Below are positions 17,217 to 25,467 of a stretch of 33,045 bases of DNA, in pieces. Source of the stretch: Pseudomonas sp. ISL-84 (lineage in GTDB: Bacteria > Bacillota > Bacilli > Bacillales > Cytobacillaceae); assembly GCA_018613035.1 (NCBI GenBank), contig JAGGRA010000083.1, positions 1 to 33,045 of the forward strand. The letters are read 5' to 3'. Position numbers and translations under genes: made by a program. The notes under the pieces are model-generated. The model saw nothing but the letters and a program-made list of their open reading frames with translations, made no database searches and was not told where the DNA came from. Within the stretch, counting starts at the first letter, position 1. Each line of letters begins with the position of its first letter.

Positions 17217-17280
17217 AACCAGAAAGGTGGAGGGGCGGTGATAGACTGTTATGGAAGATTGGATTACCCTCTTATCTAAT

Positions 17281-17315
17281 AAAAAAATGCCCGGCATCTG
17301 CCGGACATTTTTTTA
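17281..17315 (-). terminator. Terminator of the AGCS symporter gene
   Basis: AAATGCCCGGCA pairs with TGCCGGACATTT (one mismatch), with A7 on one side and T7 on the other, just past the stop at 17324. The intergene from here to phoX otherwise holds only the PhoP-like boxes. Confidence 0.85.
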
Positions 17316-17323
17316 CTATTCTA

Positions 17324-18781
17324 TTAAGATACTTTTTCTTCCTGGTGCTTATATTCTTCCTCCCAATACTCGGCGTTTTTGATGCCAAGCTTTTTGGAAT
17401 TGAATACAGGATCGAGACCTTGTTTCTTTTGGGCTTCGTAATCTTTTAAAGCAATCAAGGCCGGTTTCGCAAGAATCAGAATGGCGATAACATTGAGCCA
17501 AACCATTAATCCAAGACCAACATCCCCAAGTGCCCAAGCAAGGCCTGCCGTCTTAACGGAGCCATAGAAAGTTGCACCAAGCAGCACAAATTTAAGAACG
17601 AACATGGCAATTTTGCTATTTTTGCCGCTTACTAAGTAGGCTACGTTTGTTTCGGCCATATAGTAGTAAGCCATAATAGTTGTAAATGCGAAGAAGAATA
17701 GGGATACAGCAACAAACCCTGCACCGAATCCTGGAAGAACAGATTCAACTGCTGCCTGTGTAAAACCAGGGCCAGCTTCAACGCCAGGAAGGTTTTCTAC
17801 GATAGGAGTCTTTCCATCTGCTCCGACAGTGTTGAACATTCCAGTAAATAGAATCATGAACGCTGTTGCGGAACAAACAAATAAAGTATCAATGTAAACA
17901 GAGAACGCTTGAACAAGGCCTTGCTTTGCAGGGTGGGAAACTTCCGCAGCTGCTGCAGCATGCGGGCCTGTACCCTGTCCAGCTTCATTGGAATAGATTC
18001 CGCGCTTTACGCCCCAGGCGATTGCGCTTCCGATGATGCCGCCAAACATGGAATCGGCGCCAAAGGCACTGCTAAAGATTAATGAGAATACGCCAGGCAA
18101 TTCTCCGATATTCATACCAATAATAACTAAAGAAACAAGAATATAACCTACTGCCATAAACGGCACAGTATACTGTGCAACAGTCGCAATACGCTTTACC
18201 CCGCCAAAAATGATAAGAGCCAGCAAACCGACAACAACGAGGCCGGTTACTGTTTTACTTATGCCAAATGCATTTTCCATACCCAAAGCAATGGAATTTG
18301 ACTGGATCCCCGGCATTAAAAGTGACATTGCCAAAAGAGTCGCAACCGCGAAGAGTACGGCAAACCATTTGATTCCAATCCCTTTTTCAATGTAATAGGC
18401 AGGTCCGCCTCGGTAAACACCATCTTTTTTCACTTTGTAAATCTGGGCTAATGTAGACTCTACGAATGCGCTGCCTGCTCCGATAAAAGCAATGGTCCAC
18501 ATCCAGAAAACGGCACCAGGACCACCCATTGCAATCGCAGTGGCAGTACCGGCAATGTTACCAGTTCCTACGCGGCCGGAAAGAGCAATAGATAAGGCCT
18601 GAAAAGATGAAACACCCGCATCGGAACTTCTGCCTCTGAACATAAGCAAAACCATGTCTTTGATGTGCCGGACCTGCAAGAATCGGGTTAAAATCGAAAA
18701 TAGCAGCCCTACTCCAAGCAAGATGTAAATAACTGGTGTGCTCCATAAGATCCCATTTAGCTGATTAATAAAAGCTTCCAA
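17324..18781 (-). CDS. Alanine/glycine:cation symporter (AGCS family)
   Basis: 485 residues with about ten or more membrane segments. Family signatures are GRVGTGNIAGTATAI near residue 69-83 and SNEAGQGTGPHAAAAAEVSHP near residue 265-285. It imports alanine, glycine or a related amino acid with Na+ or H+. The start codon is TTG (18781), supported by GGGGG 7 bases upstream and the typical N-terminus MEAFINQLNGILW; no ATG fits better. The cytoplasmic tail is short and charged. It is monocistronic, with a clear promoter at 18831-18859. Its exact substrate (alanine versus glutamine, as for AlsT/GlnT) cannot be read from sequence alone. Confidence 0.9.
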   Translation of the reverse strand: MEAFINQLNGILWSTPVIYILLGVGLLFSILTRFLQVRHIKDMVLLMFRGRSSDAGVSSFQALSIALSGRVGTGNIAGTATAIAMGGPGAVFWMWTIAFIGAGSAFVESTLAQIYKVKKDGVYRGGPAYYIEKGIGIKWFAVLFAVATLLAMSLLMPGIQSNSIALGMENAFGISKTVTGLVVVGLLALIIFGGVKRIATVAQYTVPFMAVGYILVSLVIIGMNIGELPGVFSLIFSSAFGADSMFGGIIGSAIAWGVKRGIYSNEAGQGTGPHAAAAAEVSHPAKQGLVQAFSVYIDTLFVCSATAFMILFTGMFNTVGADGKTPIVENLPGVEAGPGFTQAAVESVLPGFGAGFVAVSLFFFAFTTIMAYYYMAETNVAYLVSGKNSKIAMFVLKFVLLGATFYGSVKTAGLAWALGDVGLGLMVWLNVIAILILAKPALIALKDYEAQKKQGLDPVFNSKKLGIKNAEYWEEEYKHQEEKVS

Positions 18782-18830
18782 ACAACTTCCCCCTTTTTAT
18801 TATATATTCTGAATCTTTTTCCTATTAAGA

Positions 18831-18859
18831 ATTATAGATTATAGACTGTTATATTACAA
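18831..18859 (-). promoter_or_regulatory. SigA-type promoter of the AGCS symporter
   Basis: On the minus strand TTGTAA (18859-18854) and a perfect TATAAT (18836-18831) are separated by exactly 17 bases. It lies 50 bp before the TTG start. Confidence 0.65.
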
Positions 18860-18992
18860 TGGTTTTTTAACGGTCATAAGGAATAATGTCATAGAACTTT
18901 TTGGCTTGCTTTACTTTTTCCGGGAGTGAGTTCGTTTTGTTCAGTGACAATGGGATAAATAGAATTATAGAGAACATTAATCTTCCTATTTT

Positions 18993-19004
18993 CGGAAATT
19001 TCCG
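18993..19004. promoter_or_regulatory. Palindrome CGGAAATTTCCG before the MFS gene
   Basis: A perfect 12-bp palindrome lies 52 bp before the MFS start and just upstream of AT-rich -10-like sequence (TATTAT at 19006-19011). It may be an operator. No dedicated regulator gene is adjacent. Confidence 0.4.
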
Positions 19005-19056
19005 CTATTATATATTTAGGGAAACGAAATGTTGACCGGAAAGAAGTGTTTCAAGC

Positions 19057-20265
19057 ATGAATAAACAAACAAAACGCAATTTAATGATCATGTGGTTCGC
19101 CAATTTCTTTGTGGCAGGCAGCATGACAATGGTACTTCCATTTATTTCTTTATATATAGAAACGTTTGGAGATCATTCCTCAACCTATGTTCAGCATTGG
19201 TCAGGCTGGACATTTGCCATTACGTTTGTCACCGCCTTTCTTTTTTCGCCGGTTTGGGGAAGAATCGGAGATCTTTTCGGACGCAAAAAAATCCTGATCC
19301 TGTCCGGGATAGGATTGGGTATTTCCATATTCTTAATGGGTTATGTGACCAATGTCTGGCAGCTGTTTTTCCTGAGATTATTTACTGGAATCTTTACAGG
19401 CTTCATCGGCATGTCCCAGGCATTTATTTCGACCCAGACACCTAAGGAGATTGCCGGCAGAGTGATGGGTACCCTTCAGACAGGAAGCATCACAGGCTCC
19501 TTGATGGGACCGCTTCTCGGCGGGGTTCTGGCAGATTTATTTGGTTTTGCAGATACATTTAAATGGACCTCTGTCGCCATCTTTGTTTCCGCGCTCCTCG
19601 TATTTTTCACAAGAGAATATAAAGTTGAAACCCAAAAGGGAGAAAAAACCCGGTACTCAAGCAAAGCCGTAATCCAGCATATTATCCGCAATCCGATTTT
19701 ACTGACGGTAATGCTGATCTCAACACTTGTACAAATTGCCCACTTCAGCATTCAGCCAATCCTATCTTTATATGTCAGCGAATTGCATGGACCGGAAAAT
19801 TTGGCCTTTTTTGCCGGAATCGCCTTTTCTGCAGCGGGTGTCGGAAATTTATTAATGGCAAGACAATGGGGGAAAATTGGGGACCAGCATGGATATATTA
19901 AGACTTTAGTTGTTCTGCTGCTCCTTGCAGGCATATTTTACTTGCCGGGCGGATTTGTCACAAACATGTGGCAGCTGGTCCTTGTCCGTTTTGCGCTTGG
20001 TGTGACAATCGGGGGCATTATTCCTGTCCGGATCGCCTATATCCGCCAGGAAGCCCCGGTTGCCATGCAGGGTGAAGTGCTTGGTTACAACACAAGCCTG
20101 CGTTTCTTCGGAAACATTATCGGACCAGTTCTCGGCGGTTTAATCTCTGCATACTTTGGCTTTTCAGCAGTCTTCGTTATCACCAGTTCCCTGCTTATTT
20201 TAAGCGGACTGATTTTGCTGGGCGCGATGAACCGCCATCCGAAGCTGGCGAAGGATTCTTATTAG
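19057..20265 (+). CDS. MFS multidrug-type efflux transporter
   Basis: 402 residues with about 12 membrane segments. Motif A GRIGDLFGRKK lies between segments 2 and 3 (~69-79), and an antiporter motif C-like GSLMGPLLGGVLAD in segment 5 (~148-161) places it among 12-segment drug:H+ antiporters. Substrates cannot be predicted. The ribosome site is weak (GAAAGAAG), so expression may be low or depend on another start. It is the only plus-strand gene between 14 and 30 kb, divergent from the symporter gene and convergent with the VOC gene. Element D lies past its 3' end; I see no good terminator. Confidence 0.88.
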   Translation: MNKQTKRNLMIMWFANFFVAGSMTMVLPFISLYIETFGDHSSTYVQHWSGWTFAITFVTAFLFSPVWGRIGDLFGRKKILILSGIGLGISIFLMGYVTNVWQLFFLRLFTGIFTGFIGMSQAFISTQTPKEIAGRVMGTLQTGSITGSLMGPLLGGVLADLFGFADTFKWTSVAIFVSALLVFFTREYKVETQKGEKTRYSSKAVIQHIIRNPILLTVMLISTLVQIAHFSIQPILSLYVSELHGPENLAFFAGIAFSAAGVGNLLMARQWGKIGDQHGYIKTLVVLLLLAGIFYLPGGFVTNMWQLVLVRFALGVTIGGIIPVRIAYIRQEAPVAMQGEVLGYNTSLRFFGNIIGPVLGGLISAYFGFSAVFVITSSLLILSGLILLGAMNRHPKLAKDSY

Positions 20266-20374
20266 GGGAAACTGTGTTTGGGTTAGAAAAATTTTCCCGA
20301 ATACGTTTTATGAACGATCCATTTATTTCATCGGTGAAAATCATTTTTTAGCCCATTACAATATTTAAAGTTAA

Positions 20375-20658
20375 GGCTCTTTTCGTATAGATTTGTTGTT
20401 TTTGGACTATAAAGCTTGCCCGTTGATTTCCGCTCCAGTCACGCAGCGAACCCGCGGGGAGGAACGGGAGCCTCCTCGGCGTTTCACGCCTGTGGGGTCT
20501 CCCGCTCCCTCTCTTCCCGCAGGACATTGAATAGGCTTCCTCGAATAAGCACCGCACGAAGAAAATGCGAATGCATTTTCGAGGATCAAGTGCCTTCCAC
20601 TCCAATCAACTCAGTAATTAAAACTAGTTTGTAAGCAACAAACTTTGCGAAAACAGCC
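20375..20658. repeat. Dispersed inverted-repeat element, copy D (full-length)
   Basis: 284 bp. Outer ends GGCTCTTTTCG (20375-20385) and CGAAAACAGCC (20648-20658) are inverted repeats with one mismatch. Inner ends are GTTGATT (20422-20428) and AATCAAC (20604-20610). The right flank has ACTAGTTT and AGCAACAAACTTTGCGAAAACAGCC-like sequence shared with copy C. The core hairpin AAATGC-GAAT-GCATTT and its outer stem are intact. It fills most of the 20266-20704 gap; 20266-20374 shows nothing assignable. Confidence 0.85.
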
Positions 20659-20666
20659 AAAGGTTA

Positions 20667-20700
20667 AAAGCTGCCTCCTTGCATTCCTGGAGGCAGCTTT
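20667..20700 (-). terminator. Terminator of the VOC gene
   Basis: On the minus strand AAAGCTGCCTCC pairs with GGAGGCAGCTTTT around a 9-base loop, 4 bp past the stop at 20705. Confidence 0.85.
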
Positions 20701-20704
20701 CTGT

Positions 20705-21070
20705 TTATTCGTTAAAATGGCAGACGCCAAGTTTATTTCCATCAAGGTCTTCGAACTCAAACCACTTTACAGTCCCATCATCCTGAATCTGCTCTGCTTT
20801 AACCTCGTGCCGGAGCAAATGGCGATGGGCTTCTTCAATATCAGCAACAAAGAAGTTAAAAGAGATAGGTGAATTCTTCCGTTCCTTGACCTGTTTGGAT
20901 GACCGGATCAGTGTTAAAGGTGTCTCTCCGATCTCCAAGGCTGCATATCCGCTCAGATCATCCTTCCATCTCACCGGGAAACCGAGGACTGTGCTGTACC
21001 AATCAATCGCTTTTTCAAAATCATTAACCTGCAGGAAGACCGTGTCGATTCTTTTAAAAATACCAGACAT
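20705..21070 (-). CDS. VOC-family (glyoxalase/bleomycin-resistance fold) protein
   Basis: 121 residues from the ATG at 21070, where GGAGG lies 6 bases upstream; a longer frame to 21124 has no ribosome site. Two beta-alpha-beta-beta-beta modules are visible: IDTVFLQVNDFEKAIDWYSTVLGF, split here as IDTVFLQVND and WYSTVLGF, opens the first, and FFVADIEEAHRHLLRHEV opens the second. The C-terminal FEFEDLDGNKLGVCHF is typical of the family. Members are metal-dependent isomerases, dioxygenases or drug-binding proteins. A conserved Glu/His metal set is only partly evident, so no activity is proposed. It is transcribed alone. Confidence 0.8.
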   Translation of the reverse strand: MSGIFKRIDTVFLQVNDFEKAIDWYSTVLGFPVRWKDDLSGYAALEIGETPLTLIRSSKQVKERKNSPISFNFFVADIEEAHRHLLRHEVKAEQIQDDGTVKWFEFEDLDGNKLGVCHFNE

Positions 21071-21164
21071 TTGAAACCTCCATAAAAATGTTATGAATAT
21101 GGAATATTCAACATCCTTATTCAATTACCTTTTTAACATGAGGAATCAGTTAAAACTAGTATAT

Positions 21165-21345
21165 TCATTTCCGCTCCAAAAGCTCAGCGAACCGCATGCT
21201 TTAAAGACGCTCCTCAAGCAAAAAGGCCTGCAGGGTCTCTCCTTGACTCGCTACTCACGCAGGACACTGAATAGATTTGACACAGCAAGAAGGAAATGCG
21301 AATGCATTTTCGGGGATCGCGCCCCTTCCGCTCCAGCCAACAGGG
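21165..21345. repeat. Dispersed inverted-repeat element, copy E (degenerate)
   Basis: The core keeps TTTCCGCTCC at the left and CCGCTCCAGCCAACAGG at the right, the AAATGC-GAAT-GCATTT hairpin and the CAGGGTCTC/CGCAGGACACTGAATAG blocks. The GTTGATT end has decayed to TTCATTT, and the middle is rearranged. An ACTAGT just to the left (21156-21161) recalls the C/D flank. It occupies most of the 21071-21413 gap. Confidence 0.7.
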
Positions 21346-21382
21346 TACAAATATCATAATCTGGCTTTTACAGAACTAAATG

Positions 21383-21410
21383 CAAAAAGCCAGCGTATTA
21401 GCTGGCTTTG
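21383..21410 (-). terminator. Terminator of the CoA-disulfide reductase gene
   Basis: On the minus strand AAAGCCAGC pairs with GCTGGCTTTTTG around a TAATAC loop, just past the stop at 21414. Confidence 0.85.
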
Positions 21411-21413
21411 TTA

Positions 21414-22745
21414 TTACTTAGCTGCGTTGCTGGCAATATGAATTGCGTCCCAGACACCTGCAAATGGCGGTGCATAGCATAAGTCAACCATGCCAAGTTC
21501 ATCAGCAGGCATATTGTTGTGGATGGCCACGGCAAACACGTCAATTCGGAGGACGACTCCTTTGTTGCCAATTGCATGAGCGCCAAGTATTCGGTTCGTC
21601 TCTTTTTCACAAATGAGTTTTATCCAAATGGGTGTTGGATTCGGATAATAGCTCGGATGGTCTGCAGCCTTTACAAATTCGGTTGAGTAGCCGATGCCCA
21701 TCTTTTTCACATCTTCCTCGGAAAGCCCTGTTCTGCCAAGCTCCATGTCAAAAATTTTAATAGCGGCACTTCCCAGTGTTCCCACATACTTGTCATGGCT
21801 TCCGGCTATATTGGCTCCTGCAAGGCGGCCGCATTTATTGGCATTGGTTCCGAGAGGGATATAATCATTTTCTTCAAGTACTTTATGATAGACTTGCGCA
21901 CAGTCACCTGCTGCATATACATCCTCAATATTCGTGCGCATTTCGCGATCGATAATGATAGCGCCATTTTCCGCTAATTCAATGCCCGACCCTTCCAGGA
22001 ATTTGGTCGCCGGCCTTACGCCAACTGCAACCAGCACCAAATCAGCTTTATAGGTGCCTTTGTCTGTTTTAACACTTTCCACTTTTTTGTCCCCGTTGAA
22101 GCTCTCTACCTTTTCACCCAGGTTCAATTCAACACCATTTTCCCGGATTTCTTTTTCGGCAATGTCTGTTATTTCTTTATCAAAAGGCGCAAGTATACGC
22201 TCTCCCATTTCGATGACTCTAACGTTTTTACCGATCGTTTTCATTGCTTCGACCACTTCGATTCCGATGTAGCCTCCGCCAACAATGACGACATCTTTAA
22301 CTTCCGGTTTATGGGCAATTTCTTTTAAAACCATTCCATCTTCAAGTGTTTTCAGCACATGAATGTTCTCGAGGTCTGCTCCAGGGAATGGAGGCATAAC
22401 TGGGAATGTTCCTGTACCAATCATTAGCTTATCGTATGTATCCGTAAAAATTTTGTTGGCTGAAAGGTCTTTAACTGTTACTTCTTTCTTTTTTGTATCT
22501 ACTTTTACGACTTCATGCTGAAGGAAGGTTTTGATTCCCCTCTCAGAAAATTGTTCTTGTGTCCGTGCAATCATTTTCCGATAATCATCATTTTCGCCTG
22601 ATACATAATAGGGAAGGCCGCATGCTCCATAGGATAAAAACCTGCCTTTTTCATATACGATAATTTCGGCTTTCTCATCCATTCTTCTAAGCTTTGAAGC
22701 GGCCGACATGCTCGCTGCCACCCCGCCAATGACTAATAGTTTCAT
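21414..22745 (-). CDS. cdr: CoA-disulfide reductase (FAD/NAD(P)H-dependent)
   Basis: 443 residues from the ATG at 22745 (AGGAGAG 6 bases upstream); the open frame continues to 22832 without a ribosome site. FAD-binding starts at once with IGGVAAS. The single redox cysteine C42 in YGACGLPYY replaces the CxxxxC pair of ordinary disulfide reductases, as in CoA-disulfide reductase and NADH peroxidase. The NAD(P)H motif VGGGYIGIEV lies near residue 155-165, and the C-terminal tyrosine motif CYAPPFAGVWD is the CoADR type. It should reduce CoA disulfide with NAD(P)H to hold the thiol pool; bacilli rely on CoA and bacillithiol. NADH peroxidase or polysulfide reductase activity is a possible alternative. 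It follows the aldolase gene by 130 bp on the same strand. Confidence 0.87.
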   Translation of the reverse strand: MKLLVIGGVAASMSAASKLRRMDEKAEIIVYEKGRFLSYGACGLPYYVSGENDDYRKMIARTQEQFSERGIKTFLQHEVVKVDTKKKEVTVKDLSANKIFTDTYDKLMIGTGTFPVMPPFPGADLENIHVLKTLEDGMVLKEIAHKPEVKDVVIVGGGYIGIEVVEAMKTIGKNVRVIEMGERILAPFDKEITDIAEKEIRENGVELNLGEKVESFNGDKKVESVKTDKGTYKADLVLVAVGVRPATKFLEGSGIELAENGAIIIDREMRTNIEDVYAAGDCAQVYHKVLEENDYIPLGTNANKCGRLAGANIAGSHDKYVGTLGSAAIKIFDMELGRTGLSEEDVKKMGIGYSTEFVKAADHPSYYPNPTPIWIKLICEKETNRILGAHAIGNKGVVLRIDVFAVAIHNNMPADELGMVDLCYAPPFAGVWDAIHIASNAAK

Positions 22746-22875
22746 AGGGATCTCTCCTAACGTCTTATTCCATGACCGATTTTTATTAAGCTTTTTCAAC
22801 ATAGCTTTAGTTAAAAGGTGAAAATTATGCACTGCTGCAAACAGAGACTATACCCTTATAGCTATCCTATTTTGA

Positions 22876-23661
22876 TCATTTTAAAACGTTTTTCAGGACT
22901 TCTACTGTCACCTTTCTGACAATGTTTTCGATCATTTCTTCAGACAGCCCCATTGTTTCAGCCTTCGCTTCGCTGCTTGGAGCTGGGATTCCGCCTGTGT
23001 GGATGCCCATTTTTCCACGGATGGAAATGAGCTCTGCGATTTGCCCAGTGCTTAATTCATTTGATTGTTGAATAATATGGTTGGAATATAGGAGCATAAG
23101 CGCATAATGCTCGAGTGACTCCATCCTGAAATAGGCTTCTGTAATATCACGGCCCCAAGTTAATGCACCGTGGTTGGCAAGCAGAACCGCATTGTAGTCC
23201 TTGCAATATGGCGCTATGGAATCAGGCACTTCCTGTGTGCCCGGAGTAGCATACGGTGCAACCGGAACTTTACCAAGCAAAACGATGGCTTCAGGTGAAA
23301 CGGGCTTATCAAGGCTTATGCCGGCAATGGCAAACGATGTTGCCACAGGCGGATGGGCATGGACAACTGCTGTCGCTGCCGGATTTTCCTGATAAACTCT
23401 TAGATGCATTTTCACTTCTGACGAAGGTTTATGTGTACCTTCAAGAATATTGCCGGATAAATCCATTTTCACCATCATGTCAGGCGTCATAAAACCCTTG
23501 CTAACTCCAGTTGGCGTTGTCCAGATTTCATTAACGCCTGTTTTGATTGAGATATTTCCGTCATTAGCCGCTACAAAATTTTTATTGTACACTCTTCTGC
23601 CCATTTCACAGATAAGTTCCTTTGCTTCATGATCACTTATATATGTATATGGTTCAGCCAT
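22876..23661 (-). CDS. Class II sugar-phosphate aldolase (fuculose-phosphate aldolase family), DrdA-like
   Basis: 261 residues. Zn ligands H101 and H103 (VHAHPP) and H164 (ANHG), with catalytic-type E82 (PSSEVKMH), match class II aldolases of the AraD/FucA family. The start at 23661 gives AAGGAG a 9-base spacing; the in-frame ATG at 23670 abuts the site. In the family these split a ketose 1-phosphate into DHAP and an aldehyde. With an MtnK-like kinase and MtnA-like isomerase 2-5 kb upstream on the same strand, the best reading is DrdA of 5-deoxyribose salvage (5-deoxyribulose-1-P to DHAP + acetaldehyde) or the methylthioribulose-1-P DHAP shunt. A MtnB-type dehydratase is less likely because the sequence is FucA-like. 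Confidence 0.82.
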   Translation of the reverse strand: MAEPYTYISDHEAKELICEMGRRVYNKNFVAANDGNISIKTGVNEIWTTPTGVSKGFMTPDMMVKMDLSGNILEGTHKPSSEVKMHLRVYQENPAATAVVHAHPPVATSFAIAGISLDKPVSPEAIVLLGKVPVAPYATPGTQEVPDSIAPYCKDYNAVLLANHGALTWGRDITEAYFRMESLEHYALMLLYSNHIIQQSNELSTGQIAELISIRGKMGIHTGGIPAPSSEAKAETMGLSEEMIENIVRKVTVEVLKNVLK

Positions 23662-23698
23662 GGCTGCCATCTCCTTTCCTATTCACATCCTCTCCTAT

Positions 23699-23728
23699 TG
23701 TATATTCAAAATCAATTGGCTTCAGCAA
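23699..23728 (-). promoter_or_regulatory. Candidate promoter of the aldolase gene
   Basis: On the minus strand TTGCTG (23728-23723) and TATACA (23704-23699) are 18 bases apart, 37 bp before the start codon. Confidence 0.45.
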
Positions 23729-23764
23729 TTTTTATAACTTTTCACCTTTCGCTAAAATCTGATC

Positions 23765-23778
23765 ATTTCCGCGGAAAT
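23765..23778. promoter_or_regulatory. 14-bp perfect palindrome upstream of the aldolase promoter
   Basis: ATTTCCGCGGAAAT is a perfect palindrome about 37 bp upstream of the proposed -35 and about 20 bp from the protease terminator. Its position suits an activator or distal operator site. Confidence 0.4.
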
Positions 23779-23795
23779 ATTTTCAAATTTCGCAG

Positions 23796-23835
23796 TGAAA
23801 AAAACCGCCTGATCATTGGACCAGACGGTTTCGGG
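23796..23835 (-). terminator. Terminator of S8 protease 2
   Basis: On the minus strand AAACCGTCTG pairs with CAGGCGGTTT (one G-U) and is followed by T8, 13 bp past the stop at 23849. Confidence 0.85.
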
Positions 23836-23848
23836 GGTTACCTATTTA

Positions 23849-25126
23849 TTATCTTACGCGAGGGTATCCGAAGCCTGATGCGTAGTCATCGCCAGTTGCT
23901 GCTCCGTAACCGCCTTTAATATCATACTGCTTTGCACGGTTTCTAAGCTCTGTGCGAAGCTGTGTATGGCTCATATTAGGATTGGAAGACCAAATTTTAG
24001 CCGCAAGTCCTGCTACGTGAGGAGTAGCCATGGATGTGCCGCTGATTGTGTTGTAGCCGCCGTTATACCAAGTGGATTCAATGCTCGCTCCCGGTGCAGA
24101 TACTTCCACATCACGCTCTTGGATATAATAGTCACCATCCGTGTTCGGGTTGCCTCGGGATGAGAAGTTGGCTACACGGTATGTACCGTTTTGCTGAACA
24201 TTTTCAAGGGCCGCAACGGCAATAGCATTTGTTAAAGCACCCGGGTAACCAATCGTATTAGCGCTATAACCGGAGTTTCCTGCTGCAGCAACAATAAGGA
24301 CACCTTTGCTGTATGCATAATCAACTGCGCTCGCAATTAATGAGTCTTTGCCGCTGGAACCAAGTGACATGTTAATCACTACTTTTGAACCCGTGCGGAC
24401 CGCTTCGTCTGCAACATGACGGATTGCTCCTGCGATATCATCGGAATATCCAGAACCGTTATCGCCTAAAACTTTGTACGCCCATAACTTTGCCTGGGGC
24501 GCTACGCCATAAACGCCAAGGCCGTCATAGCCTCCATGCGCCAAAACGGTACCCGCTACATGCGTTCCGTGACCCTGGCGGTCAGTACAGGTTCCGTTCA
24601 CCATGGAAGAATATGATTGTGTAAAATCTTTACATTGCTCAGCAGAGCCTTCCAAGTCAATGTGATTTGTATATACGCCTGTATCAAGAACAGCCACTTT
24701 AATTCCGCTTCCGCCTGATGTACTGCTAATGTAACTGTTATTATAAATAGATTCGATTCCCCATGGAGTCTGGTCGCTAGGATATCCTGCTGCTTCTAAT
24801 GAGATTGAGTCATTCTTGGATGAAGAGGCTTCCGTTCTGGCTGTATCGAGTGTAACCTCGCTTACTTTTTCGATCGTTATGTTCTTGTTCTTTAAAAGTG
24901 CCTGGTACTGTTTCGAATTAACCTCTGCAGTAAGGCCGTCTTTTCCAAAATCCCAACGTTCTTCGATCTGCGCTTTTACATTTGCCCGCTCAGCTGCAGG
25001 TCCCTGGATAAGAACCCGATAAGATTCATTTGCCTCTGGCCCCTTCGCAAATGCTCCTGCTGTAAAAACGGATAAACCCATGGTCATACTTAGAAGTGCT
25101 GCTCCTAATGCCCTTTTTTTCTTCAT
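23849..25126 (-). CDS. Secreted subtilisin-like serine protease (S8), paralogue 2
   Basis: 425 residues, same layout as the 12678 gene: signal peptide (MKKKRALGAALLS...), I9-type propeptide (YRVLIQGP...), and an S8 domain with D148, H186 and S365. The C165/C180 pair is conserved at the same relative place. Most of the mature domain is identical or similar to paralogue 1, whereas the propeptide-to-mature linker (about 95-118) differs in length and composition. AAAGGAG lies 7 bases before the ATG. It has its own promoter and terminator, so it is an independent unit even though it sits between the isomerase and aldolase genes of one pathway. It points opposite to paralogue 1. Confidence 0.92.
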   Translation of the reverse strand: MKKKRALGAALLSMTMGLSVFTAGAFAKGPEANESYRVLIQGPAAERANVKAQIEERWDFGKDGLTAEVNSKQYQALLKNKNITIEKVSEVTLDTARTEASSSKNDSISLEAAGYPSDQTPWGIESIYNNSYISSTSGGSGIKVAVLDTGVYTNHIDLEGSAEQCKDFTQSYSSMVNGTCTDRQGHGTHVAGTVLAHGGYDGLGVYGVAPQAKLWAYKVLGDNGSGYSDDIAGAIRHVADEAVRTGSKVVINMSLGSSGKDSLIASAVDYAYSKGVLIVAAAGNSGYSANTIGYPGALTNAIAVAALENVQQNGTYRVANFSSRGNPNTDGDYYIQERDVEVSAPGASIESTWYNGGYNTISGTSMATPHVAGLAAKIWSSNPNMSHTQLRTELRNRAKQYDIKGGYGAATGDDYASGFGYPRVR

Positions 25127-25180
25127 CCTTTTTCTCCTTTCAAATTCTTTATTTTTTCTGTCGGTTCTTGTTGCTTTTCA

Positions 25181-25210
25181 AGTATATTTAAAACATTCTG
25201 ACTTTAACAA
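25181..25210 (-). promoter_or_regulatory. Candidate SigA promoter of S8 protease 2
   Basis: On the minus strand TTGTTA (25210-25205) and TATACT (25186-25181) are 18 bases apart, 54 bp before the start codon. The 25211-25467 stretch upstream is AT-rich and shows nothing further. Confidence 0.55.
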
Positions 25211-25467
25211 TGCGCTAAATTATGTAATTTACAAACTCTGGAATCAGGCATAGATTCATAGCTTCTAAAAAAGTATCAGGCCTTTTGATGGATTTACAAA
25301 TGTTTTCCACTACATCCATATTATTTAATTCATAATTTTTACAAAAATAATAATATTTTACAGTAATTTATAGTCTGAAAGTTTTATATGAAGAGTCAAA
25401 TTACACTCATTTTTTTTGGTTGCAGCAGGGATATTTTCCTAGTGGAACGCTTTAAAGGTTTAAAACA

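Noticed and set aside
20348-20605. 85-codon minus-strand frame in element D
   Set aside because: Repeat-derived; similar peptide arises from other copies, with no ribosome site.
22746-22875. SigB-like GGGTAT (minus strand) in the aldolase-reductase gap
   Set aside because: GGGTAT is present near 22850, but no GTTT-like -35 lies 12-15 bases upstream.
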